Shown here one piece after another: positions 40,561 through 49,093 of a DNA stretch of 64,000 nt (within the stretch, counting starts at the first letter, position 1; every line of letters starts with the position of its first letter). Position numbers and translations under genes: made by a program. The notes below the pieces were generated by a model. The model did not search any database. It had not been told where the DNA came from and saw only the letters and a list, made by a program, of their open reading frames with translations. The DNA is taken from positions 62,001-126,000 of the forward strand of contig NZ_JAANAT010000004.1 in assembly GCF_011089895.1 (NCBI RefSeq). The letters are read 5' to 3'. This DNA comes from Mucilaginibacter inviolabilis (lineage in GTDB: Bacteria > Bacteroidota > Bacteroidia > Sphingobacteriales > Sphingobacteriaceae).

Positions 40561-40630
40561 TTGAAAAAAATGGGGTGTAAAGTAGACAAATTCTGAAAAT
40601 TCTTTAATTCTGGAAATTCTGATTCAGACA
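40561..40630. repeat. Companion module of the second heptamer array
   Basis: TTGAAAAAAATGGGG, then CAAATTCTGAAAATTCT, TTTAATTCTGG and AAATTCTGATTCAGACAA. It corresponds part for part to the module at 33736-33802. It ends next to the nhaA stop codon, so the element occupies the whole convergent gap. Confidence 0.82.
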
Positions 40631-40636
40631 AAAACA

Positions 40637-41938
40637 CTATCGGGCTTTCCTCAATACCAGCACCCCAAGCCCTCCAGCCACTAACGAAGCTAGGAGGATA
40701 CCATACTTGGCCTGGTCAACCATCTCTGGATGACTAAAAGCGAGTCCAGATATAAACAGCGACATGGTAAAGCCCACACCAGCCAGTAAGGCTACACCAA
40801 CTATTTGTTTCCAGGTAGATTTTGCCGGCAATTGTGCACCAAATTTTACCATGAGCCAGGTAGCCAGCAGTACACCAATAAATTTACCGGCTAGTAAACC
40901 GATGGTTACCCCGAGGCTCACCGGATTAGCCAGTGACGAAAAAAAGTTGGCACCGATCACAATACCCGCATTGGCTAATGCAAAAAGGGGCATTACTATA
41001 AAAGCAACCCATGGGTGCAGCATAAATTCCACCTTTTGAAGTGGCGTTTCGGCGTCCATGCTTAATTTCTTTATTTTTTCAATCGTGTCGTGCTGCTCGG
41101 GTGTAGTTAAGGTGCTGTTATTAGGAATTGCCTGTTCAAAATTGAGCAAAAGCTTACGGAGGCTATCGGCATAACTTTTTTCGTTGATGCGGGTGCGTGC
41201 CGGGATAGTAAAGGCTACCAATACACCGGCAATGGTTGCATGAACGCCCGAAAGTAAAAATGCCACCCAAACCCCAAAGCCAATTATCAGGTAAAAAGCA
41301 ATGTGCCGTACCCCCATTTTGTTTCCTATAAGTAGCACAACCAACAGCCAAACCCCGATGGTTAAAGGCATTAAGGCAATGTGTGAGCTGTAAAATATAG
41401 CAATCACCAGTACCGCGCCAAGATCGTCGGCAACGGCCAGGGCCGATAAAAAAACTTTTACAGATGATGGGATATGTTTACCGGCAATGGACAGCAGTGC
41501 CAGCGCGAAGGCGATGTCGGTAGCCATGGGGATACCCCAGCCATGTTCAGATGCTGTACCTTTGTTGATCAGGAAATAAATAAGGGCAGGCACTAACATC
41601 CCTCCCAAAGCAGCCACCATAGGTAAGGATGCTTTTTTGATAGAAGAAAGTTCACCGGCCATAAACTCCCGCTTCAATTCCAGGCCTATTACAAAAAAGA
41701 ATATGGCCATCAATCCGTCGTTTATCCAGAGGTGCAGGGAGTGGTCGAGCATAAAACCGTCAAACCCCAGGGACAATTTAAGATCCCACAGGGCATGATA
41801 AAAGTGTTCTAGTGGTGAATTAACCCATATAATGGCTATTACCACACTTATAAAAAGCACAATCCCACTGGTATGTTCCTGGTGGATGAACTTGTTTACC
41901 GGTGCCGTAATTTTTTCAATTGGAGTTTTTTGCCGCAT
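40637..41938 (-). CDS. nhaA: Na+/H+ antiporter NhaA
   Basis: This 433-residue inner-membrane antiporter has about twelve helices. The ion-binding aspartates are in ATDIAFALALL (helix IV) and VADDLGAVLVIAIFY (helix V). The N-terminal SGIVLFISVVIAIIWVNSP and FFFVIGLELKREFMAGEL segments and the late GVGFTMSLFISGLAF block match NhaA throughout. It exports Na+ in exchange for protons for pH and salt control. It is slightly longer than E. coli NhaA (388). It converges with the mannanase gene. Confidence 0.96.
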   Translation of the reverse strand: MRQKTPIEKITAPVNKFIHQEHTSGIVLFISVVIAIIWVNSPLEHFYHALWDLKLSLGFDGFMLDHSLHLWINDGLMAIFFFVIGLELKREFMAGELSSIKKASLPMVAALGGMLVPALIYFLINKGTASEHGWGIPMATDIAFALALLSIAGKHIPSSVKVFLSALAVADDLGAVLVIAIFYSSHIALMPLTIGVWLLVVLLIGNKMGVRHIAFYLIIGFGVWVAFLLSGVHATIAGVLVAFTIPARTRINEKSYADSLRKLLLNFEQAIPNNSTLTTPEQHDTIEKIKKLSMDAETPLQKVEFMLHPWVAFIVMPLFALANAGIVIGANFFSSLANPVSLGVTIGLLAGKFIGVLLATWLMVKFGAQLPAKSTWKQIVGVALLAGVGFTMSLFISGLAFSHPEMVDQAKYGILLASLVAGGLGVLVLRKAR

Positions 41939-42068
41939 CGCTCCTAAATTAAGGAATTAAAAGTTTCTATCCGGGTTTTACAGATCACTGTAGTACCAAA
42001 ACCATTAACAGAAATGAAATATTTAAAACCAACCCGCGCATTTTCATCTTTATTTACAAAACACAATT

Positions 42069-42338
42069 ATGAACACTTATCAGCAAAAATGGATTGATGT
42101 ATTGCATCATGCCAACCTGCCGGGATGGAAAATAGAAGCGCGTGATTAGGATATATTTATTGAGATGCCCCATGTAACCGATTTGAAATTAATAAGGGAT
42201 AATCTGCCACAAACCATGGGCTTGATGTCGTTGGATATCAATCTTCCTAAGGAGCGCTTGAAATTTATTTTTCATAACGGATACGAGCAATTTGAATACC
42301 TGCTTAATCCGGCAGGGGGCGATCTGAACCGGGAATGA
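42069..42338 (+). pseudogene. Small hypothetical gene interrupted by an in-frame amber codon
   Basis: A frame of 89 codons from ATG 42069 to TGA 42336 is interrupted only by TAG at 42147-42149 (codon 27). Before it the text reads WIDVLHHANLPGWKIEARD, after it DIFIEMPHVTDLKLIRDN and FIFHNGYEQFEYLLNPAGGD. Both halves look like one protein, and a single change (for example from CAG or GAG) would restore the frame. Translation could restart at ATG 42165 to make a shorter form. The family is not recognised. It abuts the convergent MFS gene with no gap. A sequencing error cannot be excluded. Confidence 0.65.
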
Positions 42339-43490
42339 TTAGATCTTGGCCTTGGTAGATACCACTACTACAGATACACCCATGCAGGCTATCAGGATAA
42401 AGGAAGCTCTTAAAGTGGCCAAACCTGCTATAAAACCAATTAGGGGAGGACCTACCAAAAAGCCCAGGAATCCTATGGTTGATACTGCCGCCAAAGCAAC
42501 ACCCGGCTGCATGGTTTTTGATTTACCAGCCGCGCTGAAAACCATAGGCACTACTGATGATACACCAACACCTACCAGTAAAAAACCGGCTATGGCCGTA
42601 TATACATGTGGAAATGCTACCGCGAAAAGCAAGCCCGTAGCCGTTAATGTACCGCTTACCTGCAGCGTACGTTTTAAGCCATAGCGATGAGCGAATTTAT
42701 CAGCAAAAAAGCGGCCTCCAGCCATGGTAAGCATGAAAGCGGTAAAACCTACACCTACAAGGGCCGTAGGGGCAAGTACCACTTTTTTAAAGTAGATAAC
42801 ACTCCAATCAAACATGGCACCTTCGCAGATCATGGAGCAAAAAGCGATAACCCCCAGCTTGATCAGCGAACTATCGGGCATCACGAAAACCGGGCCAGCA
42901 TTGGCTACCTTATCATCTTTCAGATAGCGTGCCGCTACAATTACACCGATCATGATCACTACCATCATGATTAAAAAATGCAGATAAGGTGCCACGTGAT
43001 TAGCGATCATAAAAGTACCTACACCTGCACCAACAAACCCTGCCGAACTCCATAAACCATGAAACGAAGCCAGGATAGGTCGTTGATATAATTCTTCGGT
43101 AATTACAGCCTGTGTATTCACAGAAATATTCACGGCATTACTGCTGAAGCCAAAACATATGAGGCAAATGATGAGCTGGAATGGATTTTGAGCTAGCCCC
43201 AAAGTCACCAATGCTACTGAATATACTAACAAGGCACTGATAAGCAACTTACGACTGCCTATTTTGGTGATGATCCAGCCTGAAAACGGGAGGGAGCACA
43301 TTAAACCTACAGGCAGCGCGAATAATACTGCACCCAAAGCCGCGTCAGAAAGGCCCATGTCCTGCTGTACAGTGGCTATACGCGATGCCCAGCTCGAAAA
43401 GCTGAGCCCGGCCATAAAAAACATGGCTCCAACAGCAATGCGGAGTGCTTTTTTTGATAGCGGAAGGGGTACAGCCGGCGCGTCGATCAT
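42339..43490 (-). CDS. MFS transporter, YbjJ-like
   Basis: This 383-residue protein has twelve helices, with text SFSSWASRIATVQQDMGLSDAALGAVLFALPVG near the first loop and GFSSNAVNISVNTQAV in helix 4, resembling the YbjJ/fucose-permease-like MFS branch. Motif A is degenerate (GWIITKIGSRKL). The substrate is unknown. It abuts the broken gene at its 3' end and has a 133-bp gap to the DsbA-like gene upstream. Confidence 0.85.
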   Translation of the reverse strand: MIDAPAVPLPLSKKALRIAVGAMFFMAGLSFSSWASRIATVQQDMGLSDAALGAVLFALPVGLMCSLPFSGWIITKIGSRKLLISALLVYSVALVTLGLAQNPFQLIICLICFGFSSNAVNISVNTQAVITEELYQRPILASFHGLWSSAGFVGAGVGTFMIANHVAPYLHFLIMMVVIMIGVIVAARYLKDDKVANAGPVFVMPDSSLIKLGVIAFCSMICEGAMFDWSVIYFKKVVLAPTALVGVGFTAFMLTMAGGRFFADKFAHRYGLKRTLQVSGTLTATGLLFAVAFPHVYTAIAGFLLVGVGVSSVVPMVFSAAGKSKTMQPGVALAAVSTIGFLGFLVGPPLIGFIAGLATLRASFILIACMGVSVVVVSTKAKI

Positions 43491-43623
43491 TTATATTTAC
43501 GTTAGTGTAGTAAGTACACTATGATTCATATATACAAAGGTATAATAAATATGTTACAACATGAACAGGCTAAATCGTTTTTTGATTTGCTTGAGACAGA
43601 AAGATTTACGCGCTACAAGAAAT

Positions 43624-44331
43624 TTATCCGCAATCACCATCGGGCGAGCAGGATTCTCCTTCAATAACGGTTAATGAAGGTTTCTTGTTTTCCTGATTCC
43701 ACTCCGTGAATGATTTTTCAATAGTCTCCAGGAACACTGGTACAGCCTGAGCTCCGGATACGCCATATTTATTGTTCATCACAAAAAATGGAACGCCACG
43801 GATACCTAACTGTTGCGCCTGTGCAATATCGTATTTTACCTCATCAGCATAGGTATCGCTTTCCAATACTTGCTTTATTTCAGCAGCATTTAAACCAATG
43901 TTAACGCCCAGTTTAATCAGGGTATCGTTATCATCAATGTTCTGTCCTTCGGTAAAGTAGGCTTTAAATAAGGCTTCTTCTGCAGCATCACCTAAACCAT
44001 GTTTTTTGGCGAGATGCGTAAAACGGTGAGCGTTAAAACTATTGGCTACCACGGCACGATCAAAGTTATAGGTTAAACCTACTTCGGCTGCCATTTGGGT
44101 TACATGATCATTTAACTGCGCTGCATAATCCAGTGTCCAGCCTTTGGCATCGGCCAGGTACTGGTTAATATTGGTAGAGAGGTCGGTTTTCATATCCGGG
44201 TTAAGCTGAAAGCTTTTCCACTCAATTTCTATCTGCTCCTGGTGCCCTGATTGTTGCAGTGCATCCTCAAACCTGCGTTTGCCGATGTAACAAAACGGGC
44301 ACATCACATCAGACCATATCTCTATTTTCAT
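43624..44331 (-). CDS. DsbA/FrnE-family oxidoreductase
   Basis: This 235-residue thioredoxin-fold protein has an active-site C-P-F-C at residues 11-14 (WSDVMCPFCYIGKRRFE) right at the N-terminus and no signal peptide, so it is cytosolic. The cis-Pro loop is in LGIRGVPFFVMNNKYGVSGA (about 170-190). The C-terminus SCSPDGDCG has two extra cysteines. FrnE-like members act in oxidative stress or as 2-hydroxychromene-isomerase-like proteins. The exact activity is unknown. Confidence 0.9.
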   Translation of the reverse strand: MKIEIWSDVMCPFCYIGKRRFEDALQQSGHQEQIEIEWKSFQLNPDMKTDLSTNINQYLADAKGWTLDYAAQLNDHVTQMAAEVGLTYNFDRAVVANSFNAHRFTHLAKKHGLGDAAEEALFKAYFTEGQNIDDNDTLIKLGVNIGLNAAEIKQVLESDTYADEVKYDIAQAQQLGIRGVPFFVMNNKYGVSGAQAVPVFLETIEKSFTEWNQENKKPSLTVIEGESCSPDGDCG

Positions 44332-44496
44332 GTTTTCCTTGTTTTAAGTAGACTGCAAAGTTAACATAGCCCAGCCAGCCCGTGGTAAAAGCAAAGTAAA
44401 AATTTACAGCAAATTATTAATAATGTATGCTATAATATTTGCCATACTGCCAAAAAAACGATTGTTTTGCTGCCACATTTACAATATTTATGAGCT

Positions 44497-45303
44497 ATGA
44501 AAAAATCCCCTATTTATTTCTTGCTGGCTGTTATTGGTTACAGCTTTACGGCTTCGGCACAGCAAAAAGCAAAGCCCGCTAATCTCAATAATGACAACTT
44601 GTTCAGCGCCGGTTTAGCTTCGGCATTTATTGGTGGTTTGTATGATTCGTACTATCCTTATAAACAATTGAAGCAACACGGCGATTTTGGCTTGGGCGCC
44701 CCGGCCAGGCTCGATGGTGAACTGCTTGTTTTCAAGGGGCATCTTTATCAAACTCAGGCAACCGGCAAAACAACCGAGATACCTGATACCGGTAAAACAC
44801 CTTACGCAGTAGTTTGCTTTTTTAATGCCAAAAAAGTGTATAAGCATAGCGGTACCTTAAACAAGACCGCGTTTTACGGTTATCTGGATAGCTTGCTCAC
44901 CAATCAGAATGGTATTTACGCCATCCACATCAGCGGTAAATTTAAACTGGTAAAAACCAGGGCTTTCCCGCCGGTTGAAAAGCCGTACCTGCCACTGGCC
45001 TCCATGCTGGATAGGCAACATTTTTTTAACCATGCAGATATGAACGGCGACCTGATCGGCTTCCGGATACCAAAGTTTATGGAAGGTCCGCACATTGCCG
45101 GTTACCACTTTCACTTCTTATCCACAGATAAAGTTTTTGGAGGTCATGTGGTTGATCTGATAGCCGAAGATATTACGGTTGAAATTGATCCGTTAAGCAG
45201 TTTTACCCTTGATGTACCGCAGACAGCTGATTTTAACAATTTTGATTTTGCAAAAGATCGCAAGGAAGAGATAAAAAGTGTGGAGAACGGTAAAAAGCAA
45301 TAG
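44497..45303 (+). CDS. Secreted alpha-acetolactate decarboxylase
   Basis: This 268-residue protein of the PF03306 family converts alpha-acetolactate to acetoin. Diagnostic text: LYDSYYPYKQLKQHGDFGLG near the start, LDGELLVFKGHLYQ (about 72-85), and the zinc site GYHFHFLSTDKVFGGHVVDL (about 206-225), with histidines spaced H-x-H...GGH. A signal peptide (MKKSPIYFLLAVIGYSFTASA) indicates export, which is seen in some members but removes it from the cytosolic acetolactate pool. No acetolactate synthase gene is adjacent. The gene stands alone upstream of the AhpD-like gene (146-bp gap). Confidence 0.85.
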   Translation: MKKSPIYFLLAVIGYSFTASAQQKAKPANLNNDNLFSAGLASAFIGGLYDSYYPYKQLKQHGDFGLGAPARLDGELLVFKGHLYQTQATGKTTEIPDTGKTPYAVVCFFNAKKVYKHSGTLNKTAFYGYLDSLLTNQNGIYAIHISGKFKLVKTRAFPPVEKPYLPLASMLDRQHFFNHADMNGDLIGFRIPKFMEGPHIAGYHFHFLSTDKVFGGHVVDLIAEDITVEIDPLSSFTLDVPQTADFNNFDFAKDRKEEIKSVENGKKQ

Positions 45304-45449
45304 CCAGGCTTAATGAGGTGGGTTTTTGACTAAAAATAATTATGGTGACAGCTGCTCTTTATCAAAGTATTTTTTAATAAATTCGGAATTATTATAAACC
45401 TGATTATTGGAAATTTACTAACCGGCACAAGCCGGTACCCTATATTGAT

Positions 45450-46016
45450 ATGCCATACATACCGTTAGACGAAAACCTGCCCGGAATTACAGGTTTACTA
45501 AACTATCGTCAGGATACTGCGCTACCCATCAGGCAGCTAACCCAGATTTTGTTGCGTGGTGAATCGACCCTGACTGAAGGGGAGCGCGAACTGATAGCTA
45601 CCGTAGTAAGTAATGGAAATGAATGCCGGTTTTGTACTAATGCGCACACTGCCGCAGCTAATGTGCTTTTGGGCGAAACAGAAACAGCAGAAAAGGTAAA
45701 GAATGACCCCGATAACGCTCCCGTAAGCGAAAAAATGAAGTGCCTGCTTGAAATTGCCCGCCAAACACAGGTAAGCGGTAAAAATGTAAGCCCGGCTTTG
45801 GTTGATAAGGCCCGTAACGCCGGCGCTACCGATCTGGAAATACATGATACCGTATTAATTGCCGCATTGTTTAGTTTATATAATCGTTATGTTGATGGGT
45901 TGGCCAGTGTAACCCCAACAGATCCTGCTTTTTATGATCACCTTGCAGGTATATTGAAAAACAGTGGCTATTTGCCATCAGCAAACAGATACGCAGCTTT
46001 AAATCCCGAAGTATAA
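45450..46016 (+). CDS. Carboxymuconolactone decarboxylase/AhpD-like protein
   Basis: This 188-residue helical protein has the AhpD-type redox motif NECRFCTNAHTAAANVLLGE (Cys-x-x-Cys-x-x-x-His, about 52-71) and a YNRYVDGLASVTPTDPAFY end, as in uncharacterised peroxidase-related proteins. It probably acts in peroxide or radical detoxification. Its TAA stop overlaps the next ATG by one base (46016), so it is translationally coupled to the DUF3179 gene. Confidence 0.88.
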   Translation: MPYIPLDENLPGITGLLNYRQDTALPIRQLTQILLRGESTLTEGERELIATVVSNGNECRFCTNAHTAAANVLLGETETAEKVKNDPDNAPVSEKMKCLLEIARQTQVSGKNVSPALVDKARNAGATDLEIHDTVLIAALFSLYNRYVDGLASVTPTDPAFYDHLAGILKNSGYLPSANRYAALNPEV

Positions 46017-47248
46017 TGGCATATAAGAATAGATCGTGGATATTTTGGCTGGGTGTTATTTTACTGATCGTACCGGGGTTGGTGCATGCTTACCTGCTGA
46101 TGCCTTTTCCAGGCAGCCAGGATCTTGACGCCATTACTGTATGTTATTATCTCGAAAAACTGGTTAATCCTTTACGCGTTATCGGTACGTTACTGGTGGT
46201 TTGGTTCCTGATCAAATATTACGGAAAAGATACTAAAAGGGGCAATATTGTAAAGATAACTGTATTGGTGCTTTGTCTCATCAGTTTTTATTTTACCGAT
46301 GTGGCCTTCAAGGCCGAGGCCATGTTTAAAGAAACAAGCAGGGTGAAATTTGCTAACGGCTTCACCAATAAAGTCCCTTTAAATTACTTAATTATAGGAG
46401 TAGTAAATAATGGCGCGGCCAGGGCCTATCCGGTAGTTTACCTGGGCTATCATCATAAGGTACAGGACGAAGTTGGGCGTGAACCCGTTTTAATAACTTA
46501 CTGCACCATGTGCCGTACCGGTAGGGTATACAGCCCCGTTATAAATGGTGTTACGCAACATTTTAGGTTGGTAGGAGCAAGGCATTACAATGCTATTATT
46601 GAAGATGAAAGTACTAAAACCTGGTGGTACCAGGCTACGGGCCTTGCAGCTGTAGGGGAGTTGAAAGGTCATCAATTACAGGAATTGCCCTATGAACAAT
46701 CAACCCTGGGAGCCTGGCTGCAAAAACATCCGGCCACATTAATTATGCAGCCCGATAAACTATATGCTGACGATTATGCCGATCTGAAAAATTACGACCG
46801 GGTGCAGGTTATTGATCGGGATAGCACACTGAAAAACAAAGACTCCCTGATTGGTAAAAGCTGGGTAGTGGGTGTAATCATCAACGGCAAAGCCAAGGCT
46901 TATGATTGGCGCCGTTTAAATAACAAACGCTTGCTTAATGATGAGTTTAATCACCAATCCTTGCTATTGGGCGTTGAGCACGATAGCCTTACTTATCATG
47001 CCTGGAACACGATGGTAGATGGTAAAAAACTGCATTTTAACCTGGGCAATGATGGCCTGCTGACTGATCAGGAAACGGCCTCGGTTTGGGATTGGGACGG
47101 CCTGTGTATATCGGGCACACAAAAAGGGCAGCGGCTAACCAAAGTACAAGCATATCAGGAGTACTGGCGCTCCTGGAAACATTTTCATCCAACTACGATA
47201 TTCTGGAAAGGCGGCGAAATGGAAGAACCCATAGCTGGTATTTATTAA
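46016..47248 (+). CDS. DUF3179 membrane protein
   Basis: This 410-residue protein has an N-terminal hydrophobic region with three helices (about 9-30, 50-70, 80-100). A DUF3179 domain follows (about 125-390) with the signature LITYCTMCRTGRVYSP, GARHYNAIIEDESTKTWWYQ, and the late ESTQR-like SVWDWDG. The C-x-x-C pair suggests redox or metal binding. It is coupled to the AhpD-like gene by overlapping start and stop codons, so a redox or membrane-repair task is plausible but unproven. Confidence 0.85.
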   Translation: MAYKNRSWIFWLGVILLIVPGLVHAYLLMPFPGSQDLDAITVCYYLEKLVNPLRVIGTLLVVWFLIKYYGKDTKRGNIVKITVLVLCLISFYFTDVAFKAEAMFKETSRVKFANGFTNKVPLNYLIIGVVNNGAARAYPVVYLGYHHKVQDEVGREPVLITYCTMCRTGRVYSPVINGVTQHFRLVGARHYNAIIEDESTKTWWYQATGLAAVGELKGHQLQELPYEQSTLGAWLQKHPATLIMQPDKLYADDYADLKNYDRVQVIDRDSTLKNKDSLIGKSWVVGVIINGKAKAYDWRRLNNKRLLNDEFNHQSLLLGVEHDSLTYHAWNTMVDGKKLHFNLGNDGLLTDQETASVWDWDGLCISGTQKGQRLTKVQAYQEYWRSWKHFHPTTIFWKGGEMEEPIAGIY

Positions 47249-47250
47249 AG

Positions 47251-47550
47251 TTATCCTTCAATAACAGCCACAATTTTACCGATATCGCTATCACTCATCA
47301 GCTCTTCTTCGGGCATGTTGGGATAGTATTTATTCAGGATCTTTTTGATGAGCAGGTAGCTTTCTATGGATTGAATGGGAGGATTAGCCAGTTCATTGAT
47401 GATAGAACCTACCATCTTGATCTTTTTAGCCTCATACTGGTTCAGCACAAAATCTGAGGTCTTTTTTTTACGACTGGAAACAATCAATTCATCCAATTTT
47501 TTGATGTCTTCAACCAAGTCCATCAGCTTTAGTACTTCCACCTTTTTCAT
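47251..47550 (-). CDS. Hypothetical helical protein, 99 residues
   Basis: This convergent gene ends 3 bp past the DUF3179 stop. From ATG 47550 (MKKVEVLKLMDLVEDIKKLD) it encodes two or three amphipathic helices with charged text (EAKKIKMVGSIINELANPPI, KILNKYYPNMPEEELMSDSD). A further in-frame ATG at 47568 would add six residues. No domain is recognised. It stands alone. Confidence 0.65.
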   Translation of the reverse strand: MKKVEVLKLMDLVEDIKKLDELIVSSRKKKTSDFVLNQYEAKKIKMVGSIINELANPPIQSIESYLLIKKILNKYYPNMPEEELMSDSDIGKIVAVIEG

Positions 47551-47732
47551 CGGGTCAAAATTAAACAATTATTTGTGCCGCTAAATAACATTCAGTTAAT
47601 ATGTAAAAATAAAAGAGTAAATAACTTGTTTAAACCGGAGTTTTAGCTTAACTTTTGTATAGTTTAAATAACGTGTACTTAACTGGTTTTTAACAAAAAA
47701 CACATTATCTTAGGTAAATAAAAAAATCCGTC

Positions 47733-48098
47733 ATGAAAAGAAAGTTTTTTACTACCGCGATGTTGGTAGGTTGTTTTATGGTTTGTATGGCAGCCATTGC
47801 CGATCTGAATGGTAAATGGGCCGGGAAATTAGTTTTGGGCGATGGTTCAGAATATCCATTACTATATAATTTTAAAGTAGATGGCGACAAATTAACCGGA
47901 ACGGCTTTAACACCAGAAGGTGATGTGCAGATAGCTAATGGTAAAACAGATGGTACCACTTTTTCATTCAGTGTTACTACCAGCGGCATGGATATTCCGC
48001 ATACAGGTAAATTTTATGGCGATTCAACAGGTATCGATCTGGAAATTAACGGCGCAAAAGTTCATTCTGTATTAAAAAGACCAGAAGAAAAGAAATAA
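47733..48098 (+). CDS. Small secreted protein, paralogue 1 of a three-copy family
   Basis: This 121-residue protein has a signal peptide (MKRKFFTTAMLVGCFMVCMA) and a beta-rich body: DLNGKWAGKLVLGDGSEYPL, NFKVDGDKLTGTALTPEGDV, FSFSVTTSGMDIPHTGKFYG. Its relatives in the window lie at 48235-48591 and 53915-54271. The GKW-x-G start and the KLTGTA block are shared. The pattern is lipocalin-like or like small glycan-binding beta-sandwich proteins, with no named family known to me. It is followed by its own terminator. The three copies bracket the metal-uptake genes. Confidence 0.78.
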   Translation: MKRKFFTTAMLVGCFMVCMAAIADLNGKWAGKLVLGDGSEYPLLYNFKVDGDKLTGTALTPEGDVQIANGKTDGTTFSFSVTTSGMDIPHTGKFYGDSTGIDLEINGAKVHSVLKRPEEKK

Positions 48099-48132
48099 CC
48101 TAAAAGTATTTTCATACTTAAACCTCGCTATG

Positions 48133-48159
48133 AAAACCTTGCTTATAAGTAAGGTTTTT
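48133..48159 (+). terminator. Intrinsic terminator
   Basis: AAAACCTTGCTTA and TAAGTAAGGTTTT pair with one G-T and are followed by T residues, about 35 bp past the paralogue 1 stop. Confidence 0.88.
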
Positions 48160-48234
48160 TTATTTAGTTAAACCAATTAACTAAAAGTTTGTATATCTAT
48201 AGCGGAAAGGCAATAACGCTGTCTGCATTGCCCC

Positions 48235-48591
48235 ATGAAAAGAAAAATATTTGCAACCGTTGCCATGGTTATTGGTGTCATGATATGTTTTGCCGCGGTG
48301 ATGAACATTAACGGAAAGTGGACAGGAACGCTCAAATTGCCCAACAATACCACGTTTGTATTAAACTACACTTTTAAGGTGGATAGCGACAAACTTACCG
48401 GCACGGCTCACATGCCCGAAGGGGACGTACAAATTACCGATGGTATGATCAACGGAAGCGATTTTTCTTTCAATGTACCCGTGCCCGATGGCAATGCTCC
48501 GCATACCGGTAAAATTTACGCAGATTCAATTCAGATGCATATTGTTTACAAAGGGGAGCATCTGAACACGGTGTTGAAGCGAGCCAATTAA
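48235..48591 (+). CDS. Small secreted protein, paralogue 2
   Basis: This 118-residue protein has a signal peptide (MKRKIFATVAMVIGVMICFA) and the same body plan: NINGKWTGTLKLPNNTTF, FKVDSDKLTGTAHMPEGDVQ, DFSFNVPVPDG, PHTGKIYADS, NTVLKRAN. It lies 136 bp after paralogue 1 in the same direction beyond a terminator, so the two may be separately expressed. Divergence is larger at the ligand-side loops than in the framework, as expected if they bind different things; that is inference. Confidence 0.78.
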   Translation: MKRKIFATVAMVIGVMICFAAVMNINGKWTGTLKLPNNTTFVLNYTFKVDSDKLTGTAHMPEGDVQITDGMINGSDFSFNVPVPDGNAPHTGKIYADSIQMHIVYKGEHLNTVLKRAN

Positions 48592-48657
48592 ATAGGATGA
48601 GTATTCTTTGCAGTTGTGGAGGAGGCTCCGAAGGAGCCATAAAGAGCGCTTTGTATG

Positions 48658-48985
48658 TCTATAAACACGTGGCTCCTACGGAGCCTAAATAACTTATAGC
48701 TCCGGAGGAGCATCCTGTTTATAGAAAATGGGAAAAGATACCGTACCCCGAAGGATTACAAGAGTACAGTCTATAAACATGTGGCTCCGCTGGAGCCTGA
48801 GTGCGTTGCAGCTCTGGAGGAGCCACATGTTTATAGAAAATAGGAAAAGATCCCGTAGCCCGAAGGGTTACATGAATACAGTCTATAAATACGTAGCTCC
48901 GCTGGGGCTTGAGTGCCTCGTAGCTCCGGAGGAGCATCCTGTTTATAGAAAATAGGAAAAGATGTAGTGGCTCCATCGGAGCCTC
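48658..48985. repeat. Three tandem 112-bp units with hairpins (TCTATAAACATGTGGCTCC type)
   Basis: Units start at 48658, 48770 and 48882, exactly 112 bp apart; the third is cut off near 48963 and followed by a half hairpin to 48985. Each begins TCTATAAAxA(C/T)G, holds an inner GCTCC-GGAGC palindrome, an inverse arm GGAGGAGC-x-x-C(A/C)TGTTTATAGA, and a linker AAAATxGGAAAAGAT with a CCCGTA/CCCGAAGGxTTACA segment. In the middle unit the arms TCTATAAACATGTGGCTCC and GGAGCCACATGTTTATAGA are perfect. The 48592-49093 gap has no gene. Confidence 0.93.
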
Positions 48986-49093
48986 CTATGTTTGGTTTCT
49001 TATTGGTGAAGATACATTCGATTCTTCCTAATTAAAACTTATTTTTTATCAGGCGTTGCTTATTAAAGGTACAGCTACTACCTTTGCGGCATC

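Noticed and set aside
40410..40637. Minus-strand frame with TTHHSLL repeats next to nhaA
   Set aside because: Array-derived frame with no start context or conserved text.
43551..43667. 38-codon plus-strand frame MLQHEQAKSFFDLLETERF...
   Set aside because: The first part looks protein-like and could be a remnant of a truncated gene, but it runs into the antisense of the DsbA-like gene and has no identifiable family.
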